Below are positions 19,161 to 27,095 of a stretch of DNA of 42,658 nucleotides, piece after piece (the stretch's first letter is position 1; each line of letters starts with the position of its first letter). The notes under the pieces were generated by a model that was not told the origin of the DNA, ran no database searches, and worked only from the letters and a program-made list of their open reading frames with translations. Both the position numbers and the translations under genes were made by a program. The stretch is taken from NCBI GenBank assembly GCA_024710585.1, contig JANJUM010000120.1:1-42658 (forward strand). The letters run 5' to 3'. This stretch comes from Desulforhopalus sp. (GTDB lineage Bacteria; Desulfobacterota; Desulfobulbia; Desulfobulbales; Desulfocapsaceae).

Positions 19161-20321
19161 ATGAGGCTCCAAGAGATGAACACGCTCCTCCCGCGCACGC
19201 TGCCGGTCCTGCTCCTGCCCGCCCTGCTCCTTCTCTTCCTCCTGCCCTCCCCCCTCCTCGCCGCCCAGGCGCCGAAAACCAGCGGCGACAAGACGGTGAC
19301 CGTCGAGGGTGTGGGAGCAAACAAGCAGGAGGCCCTGCTCCAGGCGAAGCGGGCGGCGGTGGAGGAGGGTATCGGCGTCATCCTCACCTCGCAGACCGAG
19401 GTGGAAAACTTCATGATGAAGAAGGACAAGGTGATCACCCAGAGCGTCGGCGCGGTGCGCAGCTACGATGTGCTCAAGGAGGAGCAGAAAGGCGGCGCCT
19501 GGCATGTCAAGATCAAGGCGGTGGTATCGCTCGACTCGATCACCGCCGACCTCATGGCCCTGAAGATCCTTCTTGCCGCCATGGACAAACCGCGCACCAT
19601 GGTGCTCATCCAGGAGGAGGGCGGCACCAACGCCGAGAGCACGGTGGTCGACTTCCTGCAGAAAAAAGGCTTCGACCTCGTCGACCCCGCCCAGGCGGCG
19701 GCGTTGATGTCCAAGGACGACCCCTTCATTCGCCGCGCCATCGAGGGCGACCCGGTGGCGGCGGCCAAGCTCGGCGCGGAGAATGGCGCCGAGTACGTGG
19801 TGGTCGGCAGCGTCAAGAAAAGCGTCCTGGCCGGCGAGGTGGTCAAGGACACCGGCATGAAATCCGGCCAGGCCAACCTGACCCTCAAAGTGGTCAACTG
19901 CTCCAACGGGCGCATCGTCGCCACCAAGTCGGCCTCGGCGGCGGCGGTGCACATCGCCGACGGCACAGCCATGGCCCAGGCGGCCACCAAGGCCGCCACC
20001 TCGCTGATGGACAAGAAGCTCTTCGAGGCGATGATCACCTCCTTCCAGGACACCCTCAACAACGGCGCCACCTACGAGGTGGTCATCTCCGGAGTCAAGA
20101 GCTACAGCCAGCAGAAAAGCGCCGCCAGAATCCTCGAGGACACCGAGGGCGTGGTCTCGGTCAGCAAGCGCGCCTTCGGCGGCGGTAAGCTCGAGCTGAC
20201 CGTCCTCTTCAAGGGCAACGCCGAGAGTCTCTGCGACCGCGTCGACAGCAAGCCGGTGGACGAAGCCAAGCTGCTGGTGACCAACATCACCGGCAACCGC
20301 ATCGCCCTCAACCTCCAATAG
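19161..20321 (+). CDS. Exported FlgT/LPP20-like protein
   Basis: The 386-aa protein has a long hydrophobic signal peptide ending near 'PLLAAQA'. After it, residues about 40-130 ('VTVEGVGANKQEALLQAKRAAVEEG', shown only in part by the family) form the LPP20/FlgT-N fold, followed by an alpha/beta FlgT-M/CsgG-like middle domain ('RTMVLIQEEGG', 'GAEYVVVGSVKKSV') and a C-terminal domain that ends in a 'DTEGVVSVSKRAFGGGKLEL' block. The likely site is the periplasm or outer membrane. There is no Cys lipobox. The start may be the second ATG (19176). No flagellar gene is near, and the next gene is a CsgG-like protein 25 nt on, so these probably form an envelope complex other than the flagellum. Function unknown. 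Confidence 0.75.
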   Translation: MRLQEMNTLLPRTLPVLLLPALLLLFLLPSPLLAAQAPKTSGDKTVTVEGVGANKQEALLQAKRAAVEEGIGVILTSQTEVENFMMKKDKVITQSVGAVRSYDVLKEEQKGGAWHVKIKAVVSLDSITADLMALKILLAAMDKPRTMVLIQEEGGTNAESTVVDFLQKKGFDLVDPAQAAALMSKDDPFIRRAIEGDPVAAAKLGAENGAEYVVVGSVKKSVLAGEVVKDTGMKSGQANLTLKVVNCSNGRIVATKSASAAAVHIADGTAMAQAATKAATSLMDKKLFEAMITSFQDTLNNGATYEVVISGVKSYSQQKSAARILEDTEGVVSVSKRAFGGGKLELTVLFKGNAESLCDRVDSKPVDEAKLLVTNITGNRIALNLQ

Positions 20322-20346
20322 TCACCGTCCAGACAAGGAACCCACG

Positions 20347-21729
20347 ATGAAGGCCACGGCAACCCTCTTTCTGGCACTCCTTTTCGCCTCGCTGCTGCCC
20401 TCGCCGGCCAGCGCCGAGTTCAGCAAGACGAAGATCGCCGTGCTCGACTTCCAGTTGCAGGGCGAGGAATTCGAGCATAAGGACATGGGCACCATCGTCG
20501 CCGAGTGGTTCACCACCGCCATGGTGCGCGAAGGCCGCTTCGACGTCGTCGAGCGGCGCCTGCTGGAGAAGATCCTCGGCGAGCAGAAGCTGGCCATGAG
20601 CGGCATCGTCGACGCGGAGAGCGCCACCCAGATCGGCAAGCTGCTCGGCGTCAAGGTCATCATCAGCGGCTCGGTGATGAAACTCAAGGACGTCACCGAG
20701 ATCAACGCCCGCATCATCGATGTCGAAAGCGCCTCGATCATTGCCGCCGAGAACGTGCGCAGCGCCGCCACCGGCCGGCTGCAGGATCTGGTGGTGGAGA
20801 TGTCCGAGAAGATCATCAAGAACTTCCCCCTCGAGGGCTACGTCGTCAACCGCAGCGGCGACTCGGTGACCATCGACCTTGGCCTGCGCACCGGGGTGAA
20901 GAAGGGCATGCGCTTCATCGTCTACAAGGAAGGGCAGATCATCAAGCACCCCAAGACCGGTGAAGTCCTTGACGTCGAGCGCATCGAGACCGGCAAGGTG
21001 ACCATCGACAGCGTCGCCCAGAAGATCTGCACCGCCAATATCGACGAGGAGGAAAGCCCCGGGGCGATCAACTATGGCCAGCAGGTGAAGAGTGTCGTCG
21101 ACATGACCCCGAAAAAGGCCCGTCTCACCGTCTCCCCGACCCCGGCCAGCGCCAAGGTGCGCATCATGAACATCTCCCGGACCTACGAGCCGGGCATCGA
21201 GCTCGAACCCGGCCCCTACCATGTCGAGGTTTCCGCCCCCGGCTACAGGACCGTGCGGGAGTGGGTGACCCTCGAAAAAAGCAGCGACAAGAATCTGCCG
21301 GTCAGCCTGGTGGCCGCCCCCCCGGGCAGCGAAGACAGCCAGCCGAAGGCTCAGGCGGTGAAGCGGGAGGCAGTAGCCGCTGCGCCGACCTCGGCCCCCG
21401 CGTCCCCGCCGCCACTAGCGCCGACACCCCAGCTCAGCGCCGAACAGTCGAAATATATCAAGATGCTCGAAGCCGGCGAACGGGAGTGGAAGGACGCCGC
21501 CAAGCAGCTGGTCAGGGCGAGATACCGCGACACGGTGGTCCTCGACGTCGTCGAGAGGGTGCTGCTGCGCAACTATCAGAGCGGCGACGACGACACCATG
21601 TCTTGGCTGTGCAAGGCCCTGGGCGCCTCGGGGCAGGGCAAGTACCGCGGCACCCTGAGCAAGGTGGCGGAGAGCGCCACCAGCCGCAAGCTCAAAGGGT
21701 ACGCGGAGAAGAGCCTGCAGCAGCTGTAG
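20347..21729 (+). CDS. CsgG-domain protein with FlgT-C-like and PEGA domains
   Basis: A 460-aa exported protein with a signal peptide cut after 'PASA'. Residues about 28-165 are CsgG/TolB-N-like ('KIAVLDFQLQG', 'FDVVERRLLEKILGEQ', 'GVKVIISGSVMKL'). Residues about 170-250 form a beta domain like FlgT-C ('IDLGLRTGVKKGMRFIVYK'). Residues about 260-325 are a PEGA domain ('GPYHVEVSAPGYRTVREWV'). A Pro/Ala linker (325-370) leads to an alpha-helical C-terminal domain. True CsgG pores are lipoproteins; this one lacks a lipobox Cys, so a periplasmic ring or adaptor is more likely than a curli-type channel. It lies 25 nt after the FlgT/LPP20-like gene, with which it probably acts. Confidence 0.75.
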   Translation: MKATATLFLALLFASLLPSPASAEFSKTKIAVLDFQLQGEEFEHKDMGTIVAEWFTTAMVREGRFDVVERRLLEKILGEQKLAMSGIVDAESATQIGKLLGVKVIISGSVMKLKDVTEINARIIDVESASIIAAENVRSAATGRLQDLVVEMSEKIIKNFPLEGYVVNRSGDSVTIDLGLRTGVKKGMRFIVYKEGQIIKHPKTGEVLDVERIETGKVTIDSVAQKICTANIDEEESPGAINYGQQVKSVVDMTPKKARLTVSPTPASAKVRIMNISRTYEPGIELEPGPYHVEVSAPGYRTVREWVTLEKSSDKNLPVSLVAAPPGSEDSQPKAQAVKREAVAAAPTSAPASPPPLAPTPQLSAEQSKYIKMLEAGEREWKDAAKQLVRARYRDTVVLDVVERVLLRNYQSGDDDTMSWLCKALGASGQGKYRGTLSKVAESATSRKLKGYAEKSLQQL

Positions 21730-21811
21730 CGAGGCCGACACTTTCGCTGGCGGCCCGGCCCCCTTGTACAGGCTGGCCTGACCGCCGCAACGTTACCCTG
21801 GAGAATTCCCC

Positions 21812-22270
21812 ATGAAAAAGCCGCTGCTCGCCTCTCTACTGGTTCTAACGCTTGCGCTGCTGCCCTTCACCATGACATCGGCCGCCTCAAAAAGCATCGG
21901 CAAGGTCAAGGGGCTGCGCGGCCTGGTGTCGATCCAGCGCAATGGCAAGATGAAGCCGGCATTCCCCAACGACCTCATCTACCAGAGCGACGTCATCCTC
22001 ACCGGTTCCGACGGGGCCATCGGTATCCTCCTCGACGACAACACGCTCATTTCCATGGGGCCGATCAGCCGTGTCGCCATGGACAAATTCGCCTTTGAGC
22101 CGGCCACCAACGAATACGCCATGCGCCTTAAGATGCAGCACGGCACCTTCGTCTACCAGTCAGGCCTGCTTGGCAAGCTGGCGCCCCACGCGGTGGAGCT
22201 CGAAACCCCGGTGGGCCGCATCAGCATGCTTAAAGAAGACACGAGCTTCCGCGCCAAGATAGCCGAATAG
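21812..22270 (+). CDS. Small exported FecR-like domain protein
   Basis: A 152-aa protein with a signal peptide ('LALLPFTMTSAAS'). The rest resembles the FecR beta-rich domain: 'IGKVKGLRGLVSIQRNGK', 'DVILTGSDGAIGILLDDNT', 'MQHGTFVYQSG' and 'VELETPVGRISM'. It lacks the transmembrane helix and N-terminal region of anti-sigma FecR proteins, and there is no ECF sigma gene nearby. A structural or sensory periplasmic role is therefore more likely. It lies 82 nt after the CsgG-like gene and 30 nt before an OmpA-like lipoprotein gene. Confidence 0.8.
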   Translation: MKKPLLASLLVLTLALLPFTMTSAASKSIGKVKGLRGLVSIQRNGKMKPAFPNDLIYQSDVILTGSDGAIGILLDDNTLISMGPISRVAMDKFAFEPATNEYAMRLKMQHGTFVYQSGLLGKLAPHAVELETPVGRISMLKEDTSFRAKIAE

Positions 22271-22300
22271 CCGCCGCCCCATCCCCCTCCGGAGACGCCC

Positions 22301-22900
22301 ATGACCCGCACTATCCTCCTCGCCCTGTTTCTCGTCACCATGCTCGCCGGCTGCGCCACCAAGGAAAACCTCATCGTCCTCGACAAGACTGCCGACGGCA
22401 CCGTCGGCGCCCTGCAGGTCTCCACCGACAAAGGCTCCCAGGTGCTCGCCGAGAGCGGCACGGCAGTGCGCATCGAAAACCGCGACACCTCACCTTCGCC
22501 TCCTGCCCCGATCACCAGCGAGGAATCGCAGCGGCTCTTCGCCGACGCATTGCAGGTTCACCCGCTCATGCCGGAGAGTTTCCTCCTTTACTTCAAACTC
22601 AACTCCAACGAACTCACCGACGAATCGCAAAGGCTCATCGCCACTATCGTCGCCGCCGTACAGCGCAGGCAATCCAAGGACATCTCGGTCATCGGCCATA
22701 CCGACCGCCTCGGCAGCGACGAGCACAACCGCCGCCTCTCCATGGAGCGCGCCAAGGTGGTCTACAACTTGCTCAGCGCCGCCAGCATCGCCGAGAGCGA
22801 CATGACCATTATCTACCACGGTGAGGGCAACCCCCTGGTCCCCACCGCCGACAACGTCGCCGAACCCCGCAATCGCCGGGTCGAGGTCATGGTTCGTTAA
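22301..22900 (+). CDS. OmpA-family lipoprotein
   Basis: A 199-aa protein with a lipoprotein signal peptide ending in lipobox 'LAGC' (Cys19), then a linker and a C-terminal OmpA-like peptidoglycan-binding domain ('FKLNSNELTDESQ', 'VIGHTDRLGSDEHNRRLSMERA', 'NRRVEVMVR'). The conserved Asp and Arg that contact diaminopimelate are present. It would tie the outer membrane to the cell wall, and the proteins of this cluster with it. It follows the FecR-like gene by 30 nt and precedes the aspartyl protease gene by 11 nt. Confidence 0.9.
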   Translation: MTRTILLALFLVTMLAGCATKENLIVLDKTADGTVGALQVSTDKGSQVLAESGTAVRIENRDTSPSPPAPITSEESQRLFADALQVHPLMPESFLLYFKLNSNELTDESQRLIATIVAAVQRRQSKDISVIGHTDRLGSDEHNRRLSMERAKVVYNLLSAASIAESDMTIIYHGEGNPLVPTADNVAEPRNRRVEVMVR

Positions 22901-22911
22901 AGGACGGGGCA

Positions 22912-24861
22912 ATGTCCCTAATGCCACTGCGCACGGCGCTGCTCGCCCTCTTCCTGCTCCTCCTCCTGGCGGTGCACGGACATGGCGCCGCCGACCTCGA
23001 AGACCCCTATACCATCCTGCAGCGTCACTACGAAGCCGCCGGCGGCCTCGAGCGCCTCAAGGCGATCACCACCAGCCGCAGCGAGGGCCGTGTCCACTAC
23101 GACGGCCTGCAGGGCCGATACCACCATTGGGAACAGCGCCCCCTGCAGCACCGCACCGAGGAGAACTACGGCATCATCTCCCAGATCGAGGGCGACAGCG
23201 GCGAGTCCTCCTGGTTTTTCGACACCAACGGCCAGTTGATGATCGTCCGCGACGAGGACACCCTCAAGCGGCGACGCATCGCCCTGCTGCTCGATCGCTA
23301 CGAGCACCTCGACCCGCACTCCCCCTACTTCTCCATGACTTTTGCCGGGATGACCACCATCAGGGGGCGCCTCTGCTATGAGGTGGTGCTCGAGAACACC
23401 ATCAACAGCGACCGCAGCCACTTCTACTTCGACGCCGAGTCCTTTCTCATGGTGCACTCGCGGCTGAAACAGCCGGACATGGAGGTGGAAAGCTACTATG
23501 ACGATTTTCGCACTGTCGACGGTATCGTCGTCTCCTTCCACCAGCACAACACCTTCCACCCCTGGGAGAAGACCGAAGAGGTGTGGACGACGAACTACAC
23601 CACCAACGAGCCCATGGCGGAGGAACTCTTTCAGCCGCCCGAGCGGCGTCGCGGCTTCCGCATCGACGACGAGGCGCAATCCGCCACGGTGCCTTTCGCA
23701 CTCATCGAGGACCTCATCTACCTTGAGGTCTCCATCGGCAATGACCGCCGCACCTGGGTGCTGGACAGCGGCGCCTCGATGTCGGTCATCGACCGCGACT
23801 ATGCCCAAGGACTCGGGCTGACGGCGGAGGGGAGCATCAAGGGCTATGGCTTCGGCGAATTATTCGAGCTGAGCTTCGTCGAAATCCCCGAATACCGCGT
23901 CGGCCCGATCCATTTCGACCGACAGAAGCTTTACGTCTCCGAAGGTCTTGCCGAACGCAGCTACGAGCCGCACATGGTCGGCATCCTCGGCTACGACTTC
24001 CTCTCACGCTTCGTCGTCGAACTCGACTACGACCGGCGCCTGGCCACCTTCCACGACCCGGAGACATTCCGCTACCGGGGCTCGGGGACGCCCATCGACG
24101 CCCCCCTCAAATACCGCACCTTCACCCTGCCGGTGACCGTGGACGACCGCTACGAGAGCCGCTGGACCATCGACCTCGGCTCCTACCACAGCTCCATCCA
24201 TTACCCCTTCGCCGAAAAACACGGCATCCTCGACAAGCCCGGGGTGGATATTGTCAGTCAGGGCATGACCAGCCTGTCTCTCGAGCGCAACATCCTCTTC
24301 GACTGTCTGCAGGTCGGCGACCTGCGCCTTGACCGGCCAGTCATCGCCGTGCCGTTGGAAAAAGGGGTCGGCGCCACCGCCCTGGGGGAGGTGGGCGGCA
24401 ACCTCGGCAACTCCACCCTCAGCCATTTCCGCCTCTTCCTGCACTATCCCCGCCAGCAGGTGATTCTCGAAAAGGGCGCGGCATTCAACGACGAGACCCC
24501 GCGCGACCGCTCGGGGCTGATCATCGGCCGCGGCGACGGCAACCAGCCGATCGTCTCCCTGGTCTCCGCCAACAGCCCCGGCGTCCGCGCCGGCCTGGTT
24601 GCCGGGGATTTTGTTGTCGCGTTCGCCGGGGAAGAAATCGGCCCCGGGCACCCCATCGTCCCCATCCGCGAGCGTCTGCGCGGCCCTGCCGGCAGCACGG
24701 TCAACATGGAGGTGCGCCGTGGCGAGGAGAGGCTCGCCGTCACCCTGGTTCTCGAGGAACTCCATCCGCCAAGCCCCGGCTGCTCCCCCCAGCCGCGAAG
24801 CATGCCCCAAGCGGTTGTGCCGCCGCTGCCGGCTACAGTCGAATATGGCGTGCGCCCCTAA
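22912..24861 (+). CDS. Exported aspartyl protease-like protein with PDZ domain
   Basis: A 649-aa protein with a signal peptide (about 1-26). Residues about 30-240 form a beta-rich lipoprotein-sorting-like domain ('YEAAGGLERLKAI', 'DFRTVDGIVVSFHQ'). Residues about 265-385 form a retropepsin-like lobe with 'WVLDSGASMSVIDRD' and 'GILGYDFLSRFVVELDY'. A second lobe (about 400-525) has 'WTIDLGSYHSSI' in place of D-S/T-G, so one active-site loop is altered. A PDZ domain closes the protein (about 545-620, 'SPGVRAGLVAGDFVVAFAG'). Paired lobes suggest a pseudo-dimeric pepsin-like arrangement in the periplasm. It is the last gene of the cluster, and its TAA shares bases with the stop of the convergent gene. 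Confidence 0.8.
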   Translation: MSLMPLRTALLALFLLLLLAVHGHGAADLEDPYTILQRHYEAAGGLERLKAITTSRSEGRVHYDGLQGRYHHWEQRPLQHRTEENYGIISQIEGDSGESSWFFDTNGQLMIVRDEDTLKRRRIALLLDRYEHLDPHSPYFSMTFAGMTTIRGRLCYEVVLENTINSDRSHFYFDAESFLMVHSRLKQPDMEVESYYDDFRTVDGIVVSFHQHNTFHPWEKTEEVWTTNYTTNEPMAEELFQPPERRRGFRIDDEAQSATVPFALIEDLIYLEVSIGNDRRTWVLDSGASMSVIDRDYAQGLGLTAEGSIKGYGFGELFELSFVEIPEYRVGPIHFDRQKLYVSEGLAERSYEPHMVGILGYDFLSRFVVELDYDRRLATFHDPETFRYRGSGTPIDAPLKYRTFTLPVTVDDRYESRWTIDLGSYHSSIHYPFAEKHGILDKPGVDIVSQGMTSLSLERNILFDCLQVGDLRLDRPVIAVPLEKGVGATALGEVGGNLGNSTLSHFRLFLHYPRQQVILEKGAAFNDETPRDRSGLIIGRGDGNQPIVSLVSANSPGVRAGLVAGDFVVAFAGEEIGPGHPIVPIRERLRGPAGSTVNMEVRRGEERLAVTLVLEELHPPSPGCSPQPRSMPQAVVPPLPATVEYGVRP

Positions 24862-26174
24862 GGCGTCACCAGCTGTCGCAGAGCTCTGGTGCGACGCCAG
24901 AAGACCATGGCGTCATAGCGCATACCGATCTTTGCGGTGAGATAATAGGAGGGCATCTCCGCCTCCGGGGTGTAGGCGACGCCGATGCCACGGTGAAGCA
25001 GCTCCAGCGACCACTGGCGGCGCTGTCCCTCGTTTTCGAAGTAGAGCAGCGGGTTCTCCCAGCCTCCGGCATGGAGCATGGCCTCCACCGAACCAGGCAA
25101 AGCGGGAGGTACCACCATCTCCAGCGGGCCTTCGTACCACTCGCGGGCGGCAAGCACCGTGCCTTCGTACCCGGCGCTGCCGAGGATGAAAACCCGGTCG
25201 CGACCGAAGCGTTCCCGCGCCAGGCGACCGAGATTGACCAGGCCGGTGTCCTGGACGTCGGTGGAGCTCATGTCGCCGACGTGGCTGTTATGGGCCCACA
25301 CCGCCACACCTCCCTTCCCTTGGGGCTCGGCGAGCTGCTCGGCGACATGCCCGGTGAAGTGGCGCGAACGAATGTTCCACGCCTCGTACTGGTTGCCGGA
25401 CATCACCCGGTAGTATTCCTCGGCGGAGGCCAGCATAATCAGCCGCCGCCGCTGCTCGCTGGCTTCGGCCGGCAGGGTGGCCAGCAGCTCGGTGGCGGCG
25501 CGGTTGCCCTCGTCTTTGCCCTGGGCATAGGCGAAATTATAGCCCATCGGGTAGTCCTGGTACTTGGCCCACCACTGACGCAGATCCTCGTAGAGCCTCT
25601 CTTCGCGGCTTCCCGCCGGCCAGGTCCCTTCCAGAGCGACCAGCGCCGAGAAGATGGCGAACTGCATGTCCATGCCCGAGCAGCGCACCATCTCCTCCGC
25701 CGGCAGGCGGCTGTTGAAATCCTTGAGCCAGAGGACGAACTCGACCATCTCCTCGTTGGCCCACACCCAGGCCGGCCAGTAGGGAAAGGCTTCAAGGAGC
25801 ATCTGCCTTGGGTCGAGATCGGGCTGGAGCCGGCCGCGGATATACTCGTCAACCATCCTGCCGCCGTCCCACTCGGCCTCGAGGACCACCGCCCGCAGGC
25901 CGTGCTCGCGGATGAGATGGCGCGTCACCTTCTTGCGAAAGGCGTAATATTCCTCGGTGCCATGGGTGGCGTCACCGAGGAGGAAGACGCTTCTGCCGCG
26001 CATCCCTTCCATGAGGTGGGGAAAGGCGCGCCCGGCATCGGTGCCGAACACCGGCAGGCGCTCCTCTGCCGTATCGTCCGCGTCCGCCACTGCCACGCCG
26101 GCCCAGCCGAACAGGAGGAACAGCGCCATCGCCACCACGGCCCCACTCGTCCACAGTGATCTCGCCCCCATCAT
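24858..26174 (-). CDS. Exported erythromycin esterase-like protein
   Basis: The 438-aa start at ATG 26174 is preferred over the listed 26237: GGGGGGTG lies just upstream, and the protein then begins with a signal peptide ('MMGARSLW...GWAGVAVADADD'). The mature part carries the EreA/EreB-like landmarks 'LLGDATHGTEEYYAFRK' (His and Glu), 'VVLEAEWDGG' and 'VWAHNSHVGD'. Known members hydrolyse macrolide lactones, but many family proteins have other or unknown substrates. Export makes a resistance role doubtful. It is convergent with the aspartyl protease gene and divergent from the GntR gene. Confidence 0.8.
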   Translation of the reverse strand: MMGARSLWTSGAVVAMALFLLFGWAGVAVADADDTAEERLPVFGTDAGRAFPHLMEGMRGRSVFLLGDATHGTEEYYAFRKKVTRHLIREHGLRAVVLEAEWDGGRMVDEYIRGRLQPDLDPRQMLLEAFPYWPAWVWANEEMVEFVLWLKDFNSRLPAEEMVRCSGMDMQFAIFSALVALEGTWPAGSREERLYEDLRQWWAKYQDYPMGYNFAYAQGKDEGNRAATELLATLPAEASEQRRRLIMLASAEEYYRVMSGNQYEAWNIRSRHFTGHVAEQLAEPQGKGGVAVWAHNSHVGDMSSTDVQDTGLVNLGRLARERFGRDRVFILGSAGYEGTVLAAREWYEGPLEMVVPPALPGSVEAMLHAGGWENPLLYFENEGQRRQWSLELLHRGIGVAYTPEAEMPSYYLTAKIGMRYDAMVFWRRTRALRQLVTP

Positions 26175-26317
26175 CTCACCCCCCAGTGCAGGATCGCCAA
26201 CCGACGCCATTCCGGCCACCAAGTGGCCTGGGAGCATTGTATGCCCCCTTTGCCGGACCTGTCAACCGCCATCGCCCGGCGCGGCCGGGAACGCAGCATG
26301 AAATCGCCAGGCAGGGC

Positions 26318-26346
26318 TTGACATCGCTGCCGGCTCTGGGTATAGG
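26318..26346 (+). promoter_or_regulatory. Sigma-70-type promoter of the GntR gene
   Basis: TTGACA, 17-nt spacer, TATAGG. The predicted start near 26353 lies downstream of the annotated ATG 26349, so translation should begin at ATG 26394. A GTATAC palindrome at 26359-26364 sits at the start site and could be part of an autoregulatory operator. Confidence 0.7.
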
Positions 26347-26393
26347 CAATGGAGTACCGTATACAGCTGTTTCCCCCAACCAGCCCCAGCGCC

Positions 26394-27095
26394 ATGCCGA
26401 AAAAACGCGACCAGCAACTGGTCATCCCCCAGCCGACGCCAATCCGCAAGACGGTCTACGAGTACCTGCGCGCACGCATCCTGCGCCATGAACTGATACC
26501 CTCGCGGCGCCTCGTCGAGGCGCAGATCGCCCAGGAAATCGGCATCTCCCGCACCCCGGTGCGCGAGGCCCTGCACCTCCTTGAAAAGGACGGTTTCCTC
26601 GAGTCCATCCCCAGGGTCGGTTACCGTGTGCGTGAACTCGACTGGGAAGAGCTGGAACAGATCTTCGCCATGCGCCGGGTCAACGAGAGCCTGGCCTGCC
26701 GCTGGGCCCTGGCCCGCATGACCCCCCGCACCATCAAGGCCCTGGAAAAGAACCTGCAGCAGACGGAACTCATCCTCGCCAAAGGCGACCCAAGTCTGTT
26801 CATCGCCTGCGACGAAGAGTTCCACGACATCCTCGGCCGCGCCTCGGGGAGCAGACACCTCTTCGAGCTCTGCCAGCAGCTGCGCAGGCTCATGCAGCGC
26901 TATCGCAACGACGGCCTGCGCAACCTGCAGACGGTGACTGCCGCCCTGTCCGACCACCGACGCATCGTCGACGCGCTGAAGAACAAAGACGGCTGCGCCC
27001 TCGAGGAGGCGCTCCTCTCCCACCTCGACTTCTCCCAGGCGGATATTCGCAAGGCCGCATTGGCCGCGGTCCCGGCAGGCGACGGCCTCCCCTAG
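26394..27095 (+). CDS. GntR-family transcriptional regulator (FCD/FadR subfamily)
   Basis: A 233-aa protein from ATG 26394, chosen because the promoter's predicted start excludes ATG 26349; neither start has a good ribosome site. The N-terminal winged helix has 'RRLVEAQIAQEIGISRTPVREALHLLEKDGFL', quoted here as the classic GntR block. The C-terminal FCD domain has the metal-ligand pattern D-x3-H ('DEEFHDILGRASGS'), then 'SDHRRIV' and 'LLSHLDF'. FCD regulators bind small organic acids. The target genes are not obvious; itself and the divergent esterase-like gene are candidates. Its TAG stop overlaps the stop of the convergent kinase gene. Confidence 0.9.
   Translation: MPKKRDQQLVIPQPTPIRKTVYEYLRARILRHELIPSRRLVEAQIAQEIGISRTPVREALHLLEKDGFLESIPRVGYRVRELDWEELEQIFAMRRVNESLACRWALARMTPRTIKALEKNLQQTELILAKGDPSLFIACDEEFHDILGRASGSRHLFELCQQLRRLMQRYRNDGLRNLQTVTAALSDHRRIVDALKNKDGCALEEALLSHLDFSQADIRKAALAAVPAGDGLP

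Noticed and set aside
24858-26174. Macrolide-resistance gene
   Set aside because: Although it is in the erythromycin-esterase family, it has a signal peptide and no mobile context, so resistance is not supported.
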